Positions 9,303 through 10,313 of a stretch of 10,313 nucleotides of DNA are shown piece after piece. Positions within the stretch are counted from its first letter, which is position 1. Every line of letters starts with the position of its first letter. The translations under genes and the position numbers were made by a program. This DNA comes from Myxococcales bacterium (lineage in GTDB: Bacteria; Myxococcota; Myxococcia; Myxococcales; Myxococcaceae), in NCBI GenBank assembly GCA_009885595.1, contig VFKJ01000327.1:1-10313 (forward strand), given 5' to 3'. The notes beneath the pieces were generated by a model. That model had not been told where the DNA came from. It saw only the letters and a program-made list of their open reading frames with translations, and did no database searches.

Positions 9303-10220
9303 GTGTCCTCGAACGAGAGCTTCACCCTCATCGTCGTTCCTGATCGTCACGCCGAGGTGAAGCGTTTTCACCTCCGCAAGGTCTGGATTGTTCAAGCGCT
9401 GGCCGCGGTTGCGGGGCTGGCGCTGATCGGCCTGGTCCTCACCGGCCACTACGTCAGCGTGGTCTCCGCGGCGCGCGAGAACCCCAACCTTCGGGATGAG
9501 AACCTCAAGCTCAAGAGTGAGCTCGCGGTCATTCGAGAGCAGCTCCAGCACGTCGGGCAGACCCTCGATCGGGTCGAGCGTTTCGACCAGAAGCTGAGGG
9601 CGATCACGCTCTTGAGCGATCCGCAGCGCAACCTCGCCATGGGCCCGACCGAGCAGCAGCCGCTCGCCGCCTCGGGTGACAACCAGTTCGTTCGCAGCAA
9701 GGACAGCGAGGGTCCGCAGGTGCTCGCGCAGAAGCTCGACAAGCTGTCCGCCGAGGCCACCCGGCAGGAGCAGAGCCTGCAGGAACTGCAGGCCTACTTT
9801 CAGGATCAGAAGTCGCTGCTCGCCTCGGTCCCCTCGGTCTGGCCGACGCGGGGGTGGGTGACTTCGGACTTCGGGTCGCGGCTCGACCCCTACACCTCCG
9901 AGCGGGTGATGCACGCCGGCCTCGACATCGCCGGTCCTCACGGCAAGGAGATCGTCTCGCCTGCCGACGGCACGGTGATGTTCGCCGGTCTCGAGGGCGG
10001 TTACGGCAACGTGGTGGTGATCGATCACGGCTACGGCATCAAGACCCGCTACGGCCACCTCTCCTCCATCAGGGTGAAGTCGGGTGAGCGCGTGAAGCGT
10101 GGTGACGTGGTGGCGGCGATGGGCAACACCGGCCGCTCCACGGGCCCGCACCTTCACTACGAAGTGCGCGTCAACGGCATCGCGCAGAACCCGCGGAAGT
10201 TCATCCTCGACGAGTGGTGA
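9303..10220 (+). CDS. Membrane-anchored coiled-coil M23 (LytM-type) peptidoglycan endopeptidase
   Basis: The 305-residue protein has a short cytoplasmic N-terminus (SFTLIVVPDRHAEVKRF, about 6-22), one membrane segment (about 28-48), and a periplasmic stretch with coiled coil (about 60-100 and 140-175) before the C-terminal M23 domain (about 200-300). Family-equivalent zinc ligands H204, D208 (HAGLD) and H285, and catalytic H252 (YGHLS) and H283 (HLHYEV, 283-288), are all present, so it is probably a true hydrolase cutting stem-peptide cross-links rather than a degenerate EnvC/NlpD-type activator. The layout fits cell-wall remodelling, shape or division roles. GTG 9303 is the first possible start, because TGA at 9300-9302 immediately precedes it in frame; AAGGGGA lies 4 bases upstream. 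An out-of-frame ATG at 9299 overlaps the start. The gene ends 93 bp before the window edge; a partner such as a bactofilin could lie beyond, but this cannot be seen. Confidence 0.93.
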   Translation: MSSNESFTLIVVPDRHAEVKRFHLRKVWIVQALAAVAGLALIGLVLTGHYVSVVSAARENPNLRDENLKLKSELAVIREQLQHVGQTLDRVERFDQKLRAITLLSDPQRNLAMGPTEQQPLAASGDNQFVRSKDSEGPQVLAQKLDKLSAEATRQEQSLQELQAYFQDQKSLLASVPSVWPTRGWVTSDFGSRLDPYTSERVMHAGLDIAGPHGKEIVSPADGTVMFAGLEGGYGNVVVIDHGYGIKTRYGHLSSIRVKSGERVKRGDVVAAMGNTGRSTGPHLHYEVRVNGIAQNPRKFILDEW

Positions 10221-10313
10221 GCGGCCTCTCTGGTCGCTCCCGCTGCTGGCGGCTCCACTCTTGGACTGTCTCGCGCAGCGTTCCGCTGCTACGGCTGCCC
10301 TCCCTCTTTTCTG
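10221..10313. other. Pyrimidine-rich downstream region, no gene seen
   Basis: The 93 bp after the M23 stop is C/T-rich on the + strand with several GCTGC/GCAGC steps. No terminator with a T tract and no start with a ribosome binding site is visible before the edge. Confidence 0.5.

Overview
The window is high-GC chromosomal DNA that looks like a myxobacterium (Myxococcota, probably Cystobacterineae). The taxonomic hints are a surface protein with a long Asp-Ala-Gly linker followed by Cys-rich modules, strong G/C preference at third codon positions, GTG starts, and an M23 peptidase with the SFTLIVVPDRHAEVKRF-type N-terminus. This assignment is inference. I see no insertion sequence, phage gene, CRISPR array, tRNA or rRNA, so the window reads as stable core chromosome with one fast-evolving surface-protein gene.

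Layout. (a) About 3-2975 (+): the 3' part of a gene for a large predicted exported protein. It has a DAG-rich linker, four four-cysteine modules and six tandem beta-sandwich-like repeats of 131-148 residues. Its start lies outside the window. (b) 2969-3169 (-): slyX, convergent with the first gene and overlapping its 3' end by 7 bp. (c) 3170-3360: a divergent intergenic gap. (d) 3361-6561 (+): a SWIM zinc-finger/SNF2 ATPase of 1066 residues. (e) 6562-6617: a short but information-rich recN promoter. (f) 6618-8342 (+): recN. (g) 8383-9204 (+): a PP2C-type Ser/Thr phosphatase. (h) 9205-9302: a leader with a GGGCCC hairpin. (i) 9303-10220 (+): a membrane-anchored, coiled-coil M23 peptidase. (j) 10221-10313: no gene seen.

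How the genes relate. The SNF2 ATPase and RecN both act on DNA and lie head-to-tail with 56 bp between them, but recN has its own well-formed control region. That region contains TTGTCGGTG-N8-TAAGGT, an exact match to the LexA-independent DNA-damage promoter consensus known from actinobacteria (RecA-NDp, driven by the WYL activator PafBC). Overlapping its -10 half is a CTGA-N8-TCAG inverted repeat that fits 14 of 17 positions of the LexA motif reported for Myxococcus xanthus. A good ribosome binding site follows. I read this as a compact dual-input DNA-damage switch on recN, and it is the most interesting observation in the window. The phosphatase and M23 peptidase are probably separate transcription units for signalling and cell-wall remodelling; their co-orientation alone does not show a functional link.
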